Assembly (NCBI RefSeq): GCF_020103725.1
Contig: NZ_JAHXBG010000007.1
Location: 186,001 to 250,000, forward strand
Direction of reading: 5' to 3'
Source: Hyalangium gracile
GTDB lineage: Bacteria > Myxococcota > Myxococcia > Myxococcales > Myxococcaceae
Length of the DNA: 64,000 nucleotides
Every line of letters begins with the position of its first letter. The stretch's first letter is position 1. Under the pieces are notes generated by a model. That model made no database searches and was not told the DNA's origin. It saw only the letters and a program-made list of their open reading frames with translations. Shown here one piece after another: positions 58,174 through 64,000 of the stretch. Made by a program: the position numbers and the translations under genes.

Positions 58174-59412
58174 TCAGCGAAGCTTCACCAGCTGGTAGGC
58201 CCAGCCCAGCGTCTCGAAGCGGGGCTCGGCCGCGCCCTGGACTCCGAGCTCGTAGACCGTGGTCTTCGCATAGTCGGCGCTCGGGAGCAGGAGGAAGGTG
58301 CGACCGTCGAGGCGGAAGGCGTAGTAGCCGCCGGCGAACCTGCCCAGCCCCTCGACGGGCTGGCCCGTCCCCGCCTCCACATTGACGCGCCAGAGCCGCC
58401 AGTGGCTGCCGCCCGTGACGGCGGTCGGCTCGGTCTTGTCGTCGATGGTCATGTCCTCGGAATGGAGCACGGCGACGAGGCCCACCCCGTTCGCCAGGTA
58501 GCGGAACCCCACCGTCTGACGACCGCCCACGATGTCCGAGAGCTTGCGGGTCCAGCTCGCGTCCAGCGCCAGCTCACCGGCCTTGATGCGGACCGCGCAG
58601 TTGTCCGGCCCGTCCTCGCTCAGGACCGGCGCCGCGGTGCTGAAGACCCAGTTGCTGAAGTAGAGGTGACCGGCCTCGTCCTGCGTCGCCATGTCGAGCC
58701 CCGGGCAGGGCGCGTCGATCAGCTTGACCAGGCTGTCGTCCGCGTTCGAGTACACGGCGATCTGCGAGAGCTGCGAGAACCGGTAGAAGCGGCTGTCCGT
58801 CCAGTAGAAGGGCTGGAACGAGTAGTCGCCGCGCACGGCCGTGCTCCGGTCGTAGCCCGCCTTCACGACCAGCCCGTCGCGCGTGGCCAGGAGCCCGGGT
58901 GCCTCGGCGGTCCCGGAGATGCGCATCGTCTCCGGATTCCAGATGATGCGCCGAGACTCCTCGAGCTGCATGTACGCGGTGGACGCGTCGACGAACACGT
59001 TCTTGTAGAGCGGCGTCACCGTGGGGCCATAGTTGGCGAAGCTCAGCCGGCCGTCCTCCTGCAGCCCACACCCGTCACTCACCGTGTAGCGGTGGATCTC
59101 CGGCGCCTCTCCATCCCCGACGAAGAGCTTTCCGCCGACCGCGCCAATCGTCGCGAACCCCGCATGCTCCGAGGCCTGCTCGAGGTCGATGCTCTGAACG
59201 TCGAGAGACTCCAGGAGGCGCACGTACGTCGAGGAGCCCTCGTTGCCGAAGATGGACGTGGCGATGGCGTAGACGGGGTCCGTTCCGCTGGCGGAACACG
59301 GCTGGGCGGGCTCGGGCTTGGGCTCGGGGTCGGAGCCGCACGCGGCAAGGACCGCGCCGAGGAGAAGGGCTGCGCTCACAGGCGCTGTCGTGGAACGACG
59401 AGTCAGGTTCAT
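58174..59412 (-). CDS. Lipoprotein of the iron-uptake cassette, MxcI-like
   Basis: A 412-residue exported lipoprotein. The signal ends in the lipobox VLAACGSD and is followed by a Pro/Glu-rich linker. The mature part has repeated beta-strand patterns as in beta-propellers (GAVGGKLFVGDGEAPEIHRYTV, TPLYKNVFVDASTAYMQ, AGHLYFSNWVFST, FAGGYYAFRLDGRTFLLLPS) and a few cysteines. Similar proteins sit next to TonB-dependent receptors in myxobacterial iron loci, where one is called MxcI; the similarity is from memory of layout and not verified. It may bind a ferric siderophore or help receptor assembly. It is the last gene of the minus-strand transcript from the second Fur-box-like site, 34 bases after the PepSY gene. 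Confidence 0.75.
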   Translation of the reverse strand: MNLTRRSTTAPVSAALLLGAVLAACGSDPEPKPEPAQPCSASGTDPVYAIATSIFGNEGSSTYVRLLESLDVQSIDLEQASEHAGFATIGAVGGKLFVGDGEAPEIHRYTVSDGCGLQEDGRLSFANYGPTVTPLYKNVFVDASTAYMQLEESRRIIWNPETMRISGTAEAPGLLATRDGLVVKAGYDRSTAVRGDYSFQPFYWTDSRFYRFSQLSQIAVYSNADDSLVKLIDAPCPGLDMATQDEAGHLYFSNWVFSTAAPVLSEDGPDNCAVRIKAGELALDASWTRKLSDIVGGRQTVGFRYLANGVGLVAVLHSEDMTIDDKTEPTAVTGGSHWRLWRVNVEAGTGQPVEGLGRFAGGYYAFRLDGRTFLLLPSADYAKTTVYELGVQGAAEPRFETLGWAYQLVKLR

Positions 59413-59446
59413 GGGGATGCTCCGGGGGGTGTTCGTGCGAGAAGAG

Positions 59447-60997
59447 TCAGGGGGTTGAAGGGGTGGAGTCGTTGGCCAGCTCCTCCAGCGGGAGCGGTGA
59501 GCCTCCGTGACGCTCCATCCGGGAGACGGCTCGAGCGGCGCCCGCCAGCAGCAGCCCGAGCAGGACGAGGCCGAGCTCGGTGGCGAGGATGAAGGAGGAG
59601 CCGGAAGCGAAGGGGAGGCGAGAGGTCCGCGCCGCATCGATCAGCGGCACCGCGAAGAGCAGCGCGCTCGCGCCGATCAGCAGCCTCCGCGCGGAGCGTG
59701 CGGCGGAGCGCTCGACGAAGGCGTAACCGACCGCTCCCGCCCAGGCGACGAAGAAGAGCGCGTGCTCATATCTCGGACGCTCGTGGAGGGCGGCGGGAAG
59801 GAGCTGGTTCGCGACGAACAGCGAGGCCACGGCGAAGGTGAGCCCCGCGCATCCCCCCGCCGTCAGCTTCTCGAGCAGCAGGTCGAACGAGCCGAGCCCT
59901 CGGCTTCGTCGGCGCTCCAGCCAGAGGAGGTTTCCCGCCACGATGCCGAACGAGGCGAGCAGCGCCATCAGCGCGTAGATCGCCTTCACCGAGAGGTCTG
60001 CCCAGGCGGCGAAGTGCCACCCGTAGAGGGTCTCCATCGTCCGCGAGTAGCTCGTCGCGCCACCTCTCCCCCGGACCCGGATGACCTCGCCGGCCCGTGA
60101 GACCCAGACGTGCTCGAACGCGTTGAGGCTCCCGCCGCTCTCGCCAGGAAGATGGACGACGGCGTTGGCATCCCCGAGGTTGTCGATGAAGAACCAGCGG
60201 TGCGTCGCCTGGGGGAACCGCTGCCGGGCTCTCTCCAGGGAGAGCTTCAGGTCAGGCGCCGTGGCGGACTCGCCTTTCCGAGGCAGGGGCGACGGCCAGT
60301 CGACGGCGCTCTCGACGGCGCGTGCGTCGCCATCGAGGGTCGTGGCCACCACCGCCGGCTGGAGCCAGGCGTACAGGCAGAGCACGGCGCCTGTGAGCGC
60401 GAAGAGCGACAGGAAGGGCGCGTTGACCACCCCGAGGACCTTGTGCGCATCGGACCAGAGCACCCGCCGGGCCTGGTGGGGGCGGAACTGCACGAGCTCG
60501 CGCACCAGCTTGCCGAGCTGGATCAAGACCCCTGTCACGATGAGCAGCAGGAGCACGATGGACGCGATGCCCGCCAGGTACTTCCCTCCCGGGATGGGAT
60601 CGAGGAAGTGCATCGCGTTGAGGAACTCGCCCAGATCGCTTCGCTCGCCGAGCAGCTGCCCGGAGACCGGATCCATCCACGAGGACTGGACCGTCCCAGC
60701 GGGAGTCAGGCGCCAGATCCGCAGCCAGGGCTCCTCCTCGGCGGGCAGCGAGAGCCCGAACCACGCGGGCTTCGCTTCGACCTCCGCATCCACGATGCGC
60801 TGCGCGAGCTCGAGCGCGCGCTCCTCGGAGACGGCGACGGGTCCTCGGAACGCGGGCTCCTGCCAGGGGGCCAGCTCCTCGGCGAAGAGCGCGAAGGCTC
60901 CGAGAAAGAAGAGGGCGAAGAGCACGATGGAGGAGAGGGCACCGACCCACGCGTGCGCATCCCAGAGGATCTCGTAGGCCCGAGGAGACAGCTTCAC
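59447..60997 (-). CDS. PepSY-associated membrane protein (PiuB-like) of the iron cassette
   Basis: A 516-residue inner membrane protein with the four-helix PepSY-associated layout: LWDAHAWVGALSSIVLFALFFLGAF, a periplasmic PepSY segment (ERALELAQRIVDAEVEAKPAW), HFLDPIPGGKYLAGIASIVLLLLIVTGVLI with LWSDAHKVLGVVNAPFLSLFALTGAVL, a second PepSY-like region (LERARQRFPQATHRWFF), METLYGWHFAAWADLSVKAIYALMALLASFGIV, then extra helices at the C-terminus. Histidines in helices could bind heme or iron. Homologues are iron-regulated and thought to reduce ferric siderophores at the inner membrane. GTG at 60997 overlaps the previous gene's stop (GTGA), and the start agrees with the family. Confidence 0.88.
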   Translation of the reverse strand: MKLSPRAYEILWDAHAWVGALSSIVLFALFFLGAFALFAEELAPWQEPAFRGPVAVSEERALELAQRIVDAEVEAKPAWFGLSLPAEEEPWLRIWRLTPAGTVQSSWMDPVSGQLLGERSDLGEFLNAMHFLDPIPGGKYLAGIASIVLLLLIVTGVLIQLGKLVRELVQFRPHQARRVLWSDAHKVLGVVNAPFLSLFALTGAVLCLYAWLQPAVVATTLDGDARAVESAVDWPSPLPRKGESATAPDLKLSLERARQRFPQATHRWFFIDNLGDANAVVHLPGESGGSLNAFEHVWVSRAGEVIRVRGRGGATSYSRTMETLYGWHFAAWADLSVKAIYALMALLASFGIVAGNLLWLERRRSRGLGSFDLLLEKLTAGGCAGLTFAVASLFVANQLLPAALHERPRYEHALFFVAWAGAVGYAFVERSAARSARRLLIGASALLFAVPLIDAARTSRLPFASGSSFILATELGLVLLGLLLAGAARAVSRMERHGGSPLPLEELANDSTPSTP

Positions 60998-61257
60998 GTC
61001 AGCACCATCACGGCCACCGACGCGGCGCCCACCACCGCCGAGCCGAGCCAGGCCCGCTGCCAGCTCCGGGCGAGCAGTGCCAGGCATACCGCCACGACGA
61101 CCGCGGGGGCCGCCGCCAGCAGGGCGACGAGGAACCGGACCTCCCCGGGCATGGGCAGCGCTCCAAAGAGGGAGAGGTCCGCCAGAACGGCGGCCACCGG
61201 CGCGGCCGAGACCGCCGCGGAGATCCGCCCGAAGCCGTGCACGTCCTGGCGTGCCAT
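60994..61257 (-). CDS. DUF3649-like small membrane protein
   Basis: An 87-residue protein with two hydrophobic segments (SAAPVAAVLADLSLFGALP and FLVALLAAAPAVVVAVCLALLA), followed by RSWQRAWLGSAVVGAASVAVMVL as a third. It matches in size, position and hydrophobic pattern the small DUF3649-type proteins that occur with TonB receptor, DUF3325 and PepSY genes. The assignment rests mainly on context. The ATG at 61257 shares one base with the stop of the gene before it (TGATG) and the gene ends in GTGA with the PepSY gene. Confidence 0.72.
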   Translation of the reverse strand: MARQDVHGFGRISAAVSAAPVAAVLADLSLFGALPMPGEVRFLVALLAAAPAVVVAVCLALLARSWQRAWLGSAVVGAASVAVMVLT

Positions 61258-61598
61258 CAGCCCCCTCCGAGCCACGCCACGACCAGGGCCAGTGCGCCGA
61301 GCTGAACCGCTCCCCAGGTGCCACGAGGCCAGAGCGGAGCGCAGAGCGCCAGGAGCGAGAGCGTGAGCATCAGCACCAGCACCACGACCGTGAGCCCCAC
61401 ACCCCAGCCCTCCGCCATGCCACCGGCCACCGCCCCGGCCACCAGCAAGCTGGCACCCGCCACGCGGACGCCCACCCGGTTTCGATGGAGCACCTGCAGC
61501 CACCTGCCTCCAGAGCGGGCCGGCACGACCGCCGCGAGGTAGACAGCGGTGGCCCCCAGCAGGCTCAGAAGCATCGAAAGCGCCATGTCCTCACTCAT
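61257..61598 (-). CDS. DUF3325-like small membrane protein, first gene of the Fur-controlled operon
   Basis: A 113-residue protein with three or four hydrophobic helices (LSMLLSLLGATAVYLAAVVPA, RVAGASLLVAGAVAGGMAEGWGVG, LTVVVLVLMLTLSLLALCAPLW, VQLGALALVVAWLGGG). DUF3325 proteins have this size and are found beside PepSY and TonB receptor genes of iron loci; their function is unknown. The Fur-box-like site at 61610-61628 lies 11 bases upstream of the ATG. All genes from here to the MxcI-like lipoprotein are on one transcript, with overlapping starts and stops up to the PepSY gene. Confidence 0.75.
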   Translation of the reverse strand: MSEDMALSMLLSLLGATAVYLAAVVPARSGGRWLQVLHRNRVGVRVAGASLLVAGAVAGGMAEGWGVGLTVVVLVLMLTLSLLALCAPLWPRGTWGAVQLGALALVVAWLGGG

Positions 61599-61609
61599 GA
61601 CGGCACGTT

Positions 61610-61628
61610 GATAACGATTCTCATTATC
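61610..61628 (-). promoter_or_regulatory. Fur-box-like site upstream of the DUF3325-like operon
   Basis: GATAACGATTCTCATTATC matches the Fur consensus at 16 of 19 positions, with the right half complete. It is 11 bases upstream of the first gene of the minus-strand operon and mirrors the site at 55659-55677, so the whole cassette should respond to iron through Fur. Confidence 0.82.
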
Positions 61629-61813
61629 AGGTGCGGACGCCCTGGACTTCACCTCCGAGAGCGAGGGGTGTCAAGGAGGAAGAGAGGGCAGTGGGCCCTG
61701 GGCGTGTTCAACGCTCTGGCTGAGCGGTGACGCCCAGGCCCTGCGTCGCTGCTCGCCCCCTGGCCCTGGCGCGTGATGCGCCCACCTCACACCAGTGCTC
61801 ACCGCCTGCCGGG

Positions 61814-61889
61814 GAGGTGCCCGTGTCGGGCCGGAGCGCCAGCAACTGGTCTGCTTGTCATACCAGTTAGCAACCAGTCCGGCAGACAG
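61814..61889. repeat. 76-bp dispersed hairpin repeat, copy 2
   Basis: Same orientation as copy 1 at 14684-14759, with about 89% identity by eye. The hairpin is AACTGGTCTG (61844-61853), loop CTTGT, and CATACCAGTT (61859-61868), with one mismatch in the stem. It lies at the 3' end of a decayed minus-strand gene. Confidence 0.85.
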
Positions 61890-62510
61890 GCAGGGGCCCG
61901 GACCACGAAGGGAGTCTGTCCCCCAAGGGGGTTGGTTCGGGCTTTCCGGTCCTTCGATGCCGAGGAGGTAGGCCAGGTACTGGTCCTGCGCCACGCCCGT
62001 GGGATCCGCGGGCACGTCGATGTCCTCCGTCAGCGTCTTGTAGATGAAGTCGTTGACCTCATGCAGATTGCCCTGCTGCTCGATGGTTTCCAGCACGGCT
62101 TCGGTCAGCTCCTCCCCCGCAGCCCGACGGACGTGGCGATCTCGATGAGCTGCGGGAGCACGTGATCCGGGTCCGGGCCCGCGTTGTAGACCAGCCCGAA
62201 CACCTCTTCCCGGCTCAGGCCGGTGGACTCCGCGATGTCGCCGAGGTCGTAGTTGGTCCCGTCGGCGACCCGCCCCGCGACCTTGCCGAGCTGCTCGGGG
62301 TGATCCTTGAAGTAATCGTCCTCCCGCCAGATCTCCTCGAGGATCGCCTGCTGATCGTTGTTGCGCGTCTCCTGCTTGGAGGCCTGGCCGGCGATGATGC
62401 CTATCGTGCTGATCAGCGCGCCAACGGTCTCCACCGCCTTGCCGAAGATCGCCGCGGGCGGGAAGAGCTGGATCGCGGACCCGAACGCGTCGGGTGCGGT
62501 GGTCAGGAGG
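61890..62510 (-). pseudogene. Frameshifted gene of unknown function
   Basis: Two frames on the minus strand join at a run of five G (62118-62114). The first reads FGKAVETVGALISTIG through EESTG-type helical sequence to ATSVGLRG and then meets a stop (RS, TGA). The second continues at once as EELTEAVLETIEQQG to YLLGIEGPE and then runs into the 76-bp repeat. One extra G would restore a single protein of about 200 residues that is helical and acidic. The frame is open upstream to about 62510 without a convincing start codon (GTG at 62434 is possible), so the 5' end seems damaged too. No signal peptide or known family is visible. A sequencing error in the G run could mimic the frameshift. Confidence 0.65.
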
Positions 62511-62695
62511 GACCACGCAGGTCATCGAGCTGGGTGGAGGGCCACCGCTGCTGCTCCTCCACGGCGGAATGGGCGAAGCGGTCCAGTGGGGCAGCATCCT
62601 CCCAGCGCTGGCCCGGAGGCACCGCGCCACCGGTGGTGGTGCGTGCCTTCCGAGACATGCTGGCGGAGGCGATGAAGAAGCGTTCGTTCATCTGA
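62494..62695 (+). pseudogene. Remnant of an alpha/beta hydrolase with a large internal deletion
   Basis: The plus strand starts like an alpha/beta hydrolase (VIELGGGPPLLLLHGGMGEAV, then QWGSILPALARRHR), with the HGG oxyanion-type motif near residue 25. Around 62630-62640 the good frame changes to PVVVRAFRDMLAEAMKKRSFI and stops at 62693-62695. An intact hydrolase has about 270-290 residues, so most of the core, including the serine nucleophile, is gone. The 5' end of the remnant overlaps the 5' end of the frameshifted gene on the other strand by about 17 bases. Confidence 0.6.
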
Positions 62696-62768
62696 GGGAC
62701 ATCGTCTTCCGGCTTCTGGACGGAGTAGCGTGCGCCTCCGCAGTCCACACCCACTCTCCGGAGTTTCC

Positions 62769-63155
62769 ATGTCCAGACGCCTCCCCCTGCTGATGGCCGC
62801 TCTCTGCCTCGCGCTGTCCACCGCATGCGGCTCCGACCCCGAGGCGGGAGACTCCTGCTCAGTCGGGGAGGGCTACTGCCAGTCCTCGAGCGAGGCGCTG
62901 GTCTGTGATGGCGGCTCGCTGAAGCTCCTCAACTGCCGTGGCGCCAACGGGTGCTCCAAGGACGACGATGGCGACGCGACGTGCACCTTCGGAGACTTCC
63001 GTGCCGGCGATCCGTGCCTCTCCACCCAGGAGAACGCGGCCCAGTGTGACGCCAGCAACGCGAACCAGCTCCTGCGCTGCAGCGGTGGCTCCATGAAGGC
63101 GGAGGCCTGTAAGGGCTGCGCGGTCCAGTCCGGCACCATCACCTGTCAGCCGTAG
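62769..63155 (+). CDS. Cysteine-rich lipoprotein
   Basis: A 128-residue exported protein. Its signal (LLMAALCLALSTACGSDPE) has the lipobox STAC. Ten more cysteines follow in a two-fold repeated pattern (DSCSVGEGYCQSSSEALVCDGGSLKLLNCRGANGC and DPCLSTQENAAQCDASNANQLLRCSGG, each with Cys-x(n)-Cys near the end). This suggests two disulfide-bonded modules. Lipoproteins like this are widespread in myxobacteria; the role is unknown. No strong ribosome site was seen before the ATG at 62769, but the signal peptide fixes the start. Confidence 0.85.
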   Translation: MSRRLPLLMAALCLALSTACGSDPEAGDSCSVGEGYCQSSSEALVCDGGSLKLLNCRGANGCSKDDDGDATCTFGDFRAGDPCLSTQENAAQCDASNANQLLRCSGGSMKAEACKGCAVQSGTITCQP

Positions 63156-63174
63156 CTGGAGCGCGGGGCCGGGG

Positions 63175-63197
63175 GCAGGCGCCGCTCTGACGCCTGC
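63175..63197 (+). terminator. Hairpin after the cysteine-rich lipoprotein gene
   Basis: Perfect 7-bp arms GCAGGCG and CGCCTGC with a 9-base loop start 20 bases past the stop codon. No T-run follows. It is a reasonable terminator candidate by position. Confidence 0.42.
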
Positions 63198-63349
63198 TCG
63201 GCTGCGCTGGGGAGGGCAGCCAGGGCCGAGCGTGCCCCAAGGTGGGCGCAGGGCCTGGGCCGCGGCCCTCCTCGCCCCCTGTGCGACCAGGCAGGGGCAC
63301 CGACACTATGTCGGGTCTCCCTCCGCCGCGCTGTAGTAAGTTGGCGCCA

Positions 63350-64000
63350 ATGGTACGTACCTCAGTGCTGGTGTTGATCGGGTTCCTTGTTTTCGCCTCC
63401 ATCGATGATGCGTTCGCCGCGCCGCCCGAGCCGGTTGCCGCGAAGTCTGTTGGGGAGGCAACGAAGCGGGTCGAGACGGCTCGCGCCGCCCTCGCGACGG
63501 CCGTCCAGCGGATCGAGAAGGATCCGCCGAGCAACCCCGACCTCGATGCCGCCCTCGCGGCGGTGGAAGCGCTCAAGGACGCGCTCAACGCGGGCGCGAG
63601 CTTCGAGACGGAGGATCTCGACTACGCGAAGATCGTCCTGGCCGCGCGCAAGGAGCTGCGGACGCAGCGCGAGTACGTCGAGGATCGCCGCGCCAAGGTC
63701 CACATCCACGAGTTCCGCCGGCGCATCGACGCCGCGCTCGCGCCCATGAATGAGCGCGTGGCGAAGGTGACGGCGAAGGACTCGGGCCCCAAGGAAGTGG
63801 ACGAGGCTCGGGCCGCGGTGGATGCGCTCAAGAAGCTGGCGGAGGAGGGCCGGCCCCTGACGAAGCAGGATCCGAAGTTCGCCGCGTACCTCTCCGAGCT
63901 CGACGCGACCATCTCCCGTCACGAGAAGACGATCGACGAGCGGTGGCTGCAGCAGTCGGCGCAGAAGCAGCGGGGACTGCTGGACGAGAGCCGCAAGGCG
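63350..64000 (+). CDS. Exported coiled-coil protein with about 80-residue repeats, 3' end beyond the window
   Basis: From the ATG at 63350 a frame of 217 codons stays open to the window edge. A signal peptide (SVLVLIGFLVFASIDDAFAAP) is followed by a strongly alpha-helical, charged region with heptad character. Two units of about 80 residues align: DLDAALAAVEALKDALNAG with EVDEARAAVDALKKLAEEG, and DLDYAKIVLAARKELRTQREY with DPKFAAYLSELDATISRHEK. The protein is thus a repeat-built coiled coil in the periplasm or on the surface. Myxobacterial proteins like this may be much longer. No enzymatic motif is visible. Upstream 194 bases hold only the hairpin at 63175-63197 and no gene. Confidence 0.82.
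   Translation, partial: MVRTSVLVLIGFLVFASIDDAFAAPPEPVAAKSVGEATKRVETARAALATAVQRIEKDPPSNPDLDAALAAVEALKDALNAGASFETEDLDYAKIVLAARKELRTQREYVEDRRAKVHIHEFRRRIDAALAPMNERVAKVTAKDSGPKEVDEARAAVDALKKLAEEGRPLTKQDPKFAAYLSELDATISRHEKTIDERWLQQSAQKQRGLLDESRKA

Noticed and set aside
61671-62630. Minus-strand frame of 319 codons as an intact gene
   Set aside because: Only its middle part reads like protein; the start belongs to another frame and the end is translation of the 76-bp repeat and flanking DNA. It is better explained as a frameshifted gene.

Overview
The window is about 70% G+C, with long gene-dense stretches, many secreted lipoproteins, and GTG/TTG starts preceded by purine-rich ribosome binding sites. 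The protein types include carboxypeptidase-regulatory-like repeat proteins, a BatA/BatB-MoxR operon, an ADOP-type FtsX permease, a TonB-domain receptor and cysteine-rich lipoproteins. Together these suggest the chromosome of a large-genome myxobacterium (Cystobacterineae-like). That assignment is inference from composition and content; there is no rRNA or other marker gene in the window. No tRNA, rRNA, CRISPR array, insertion sequence or replication origin was recognised.

Layout. 1-1.2 kb: the N-terminal part of an unrecognised gene of clearly lower G+C, running off the left edge, plus a gene-poor gap. 1.2-10 kb: ordinary metabolism (D-amino-acid oxidase with a YgiQ radical SAM protein, an adhesin-like lipoprotein, an amino-acid ABC transporter, an Lrp-type regulator with its aminotransferase, an enoyl-CoA hydratase). 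10-17 kb: a secreted esterase-like protein, a GH13 amylase, an epimerase, an orphan Mla-type ATPase with unusual catalytic positions, and an M24 peptidase lipoprotein. 17-20 kb and 32-35 kb: two paralogous beta-sandwich repeat proteins, the first ending in a PDZ domain. 20.9-26.7 kb: a tightly coupled six-gene minus-strand operon (GNAT-like, condensation-type acyltransferase, isoprenylcysteine-methyltransferase-like protein, fatty-acid desaturase, CapA-like phosphoesterase, heme-oxygenase-like metalloenzyme). It looks like a small lipid or lipid-amide pathway and is the best candidate here for an undescribed system. 26.8-32 kb: envelope proteins (lipoprotein, multi-pass membrane protein, BamA/TamA-like barrel, glycerophosphodiesterase).

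34.9-42.7 kb: a MoxR-DUF58-DUF4381-like-BatA-BatB/TPR operon, in which all junctions from moxR to batB overlap, downstream of an M13 zinc peptidase. 42.9-55.4 kb: mixed single genes (GFA-type zinc protein, ADOP permease with a PadR regulator, two 2-oxoglutarate oxygenases, a short UvrA-like protein, a flavin-oxidase-type protein, a LysM-GH19 lytic enzyme, Cu/Zn superoxide dismutase). 55.6-61.6 kb: an iron-uptake cassette bounded on both sides by Fur-box-like 19-mers: a TonB-dependent receptor carrying its own N-terminal TonB-like domain, a secreted lipoprotein, and a PepSY / DUF3649-like / DUF3325-like membrane set.

61.6-62.7 kb is a decayed interval with a frameshifted gene, an internally deleted alpha/beta hydrolase, and the second copy of a 76-bp hairpin repeat whose first copy lies at 14.7 kb. 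The right edge holds a cysteine-rich lipoprotein and the start of a long coiled-coil protein with roughly 80-residue internal repeats that runs out of the window.
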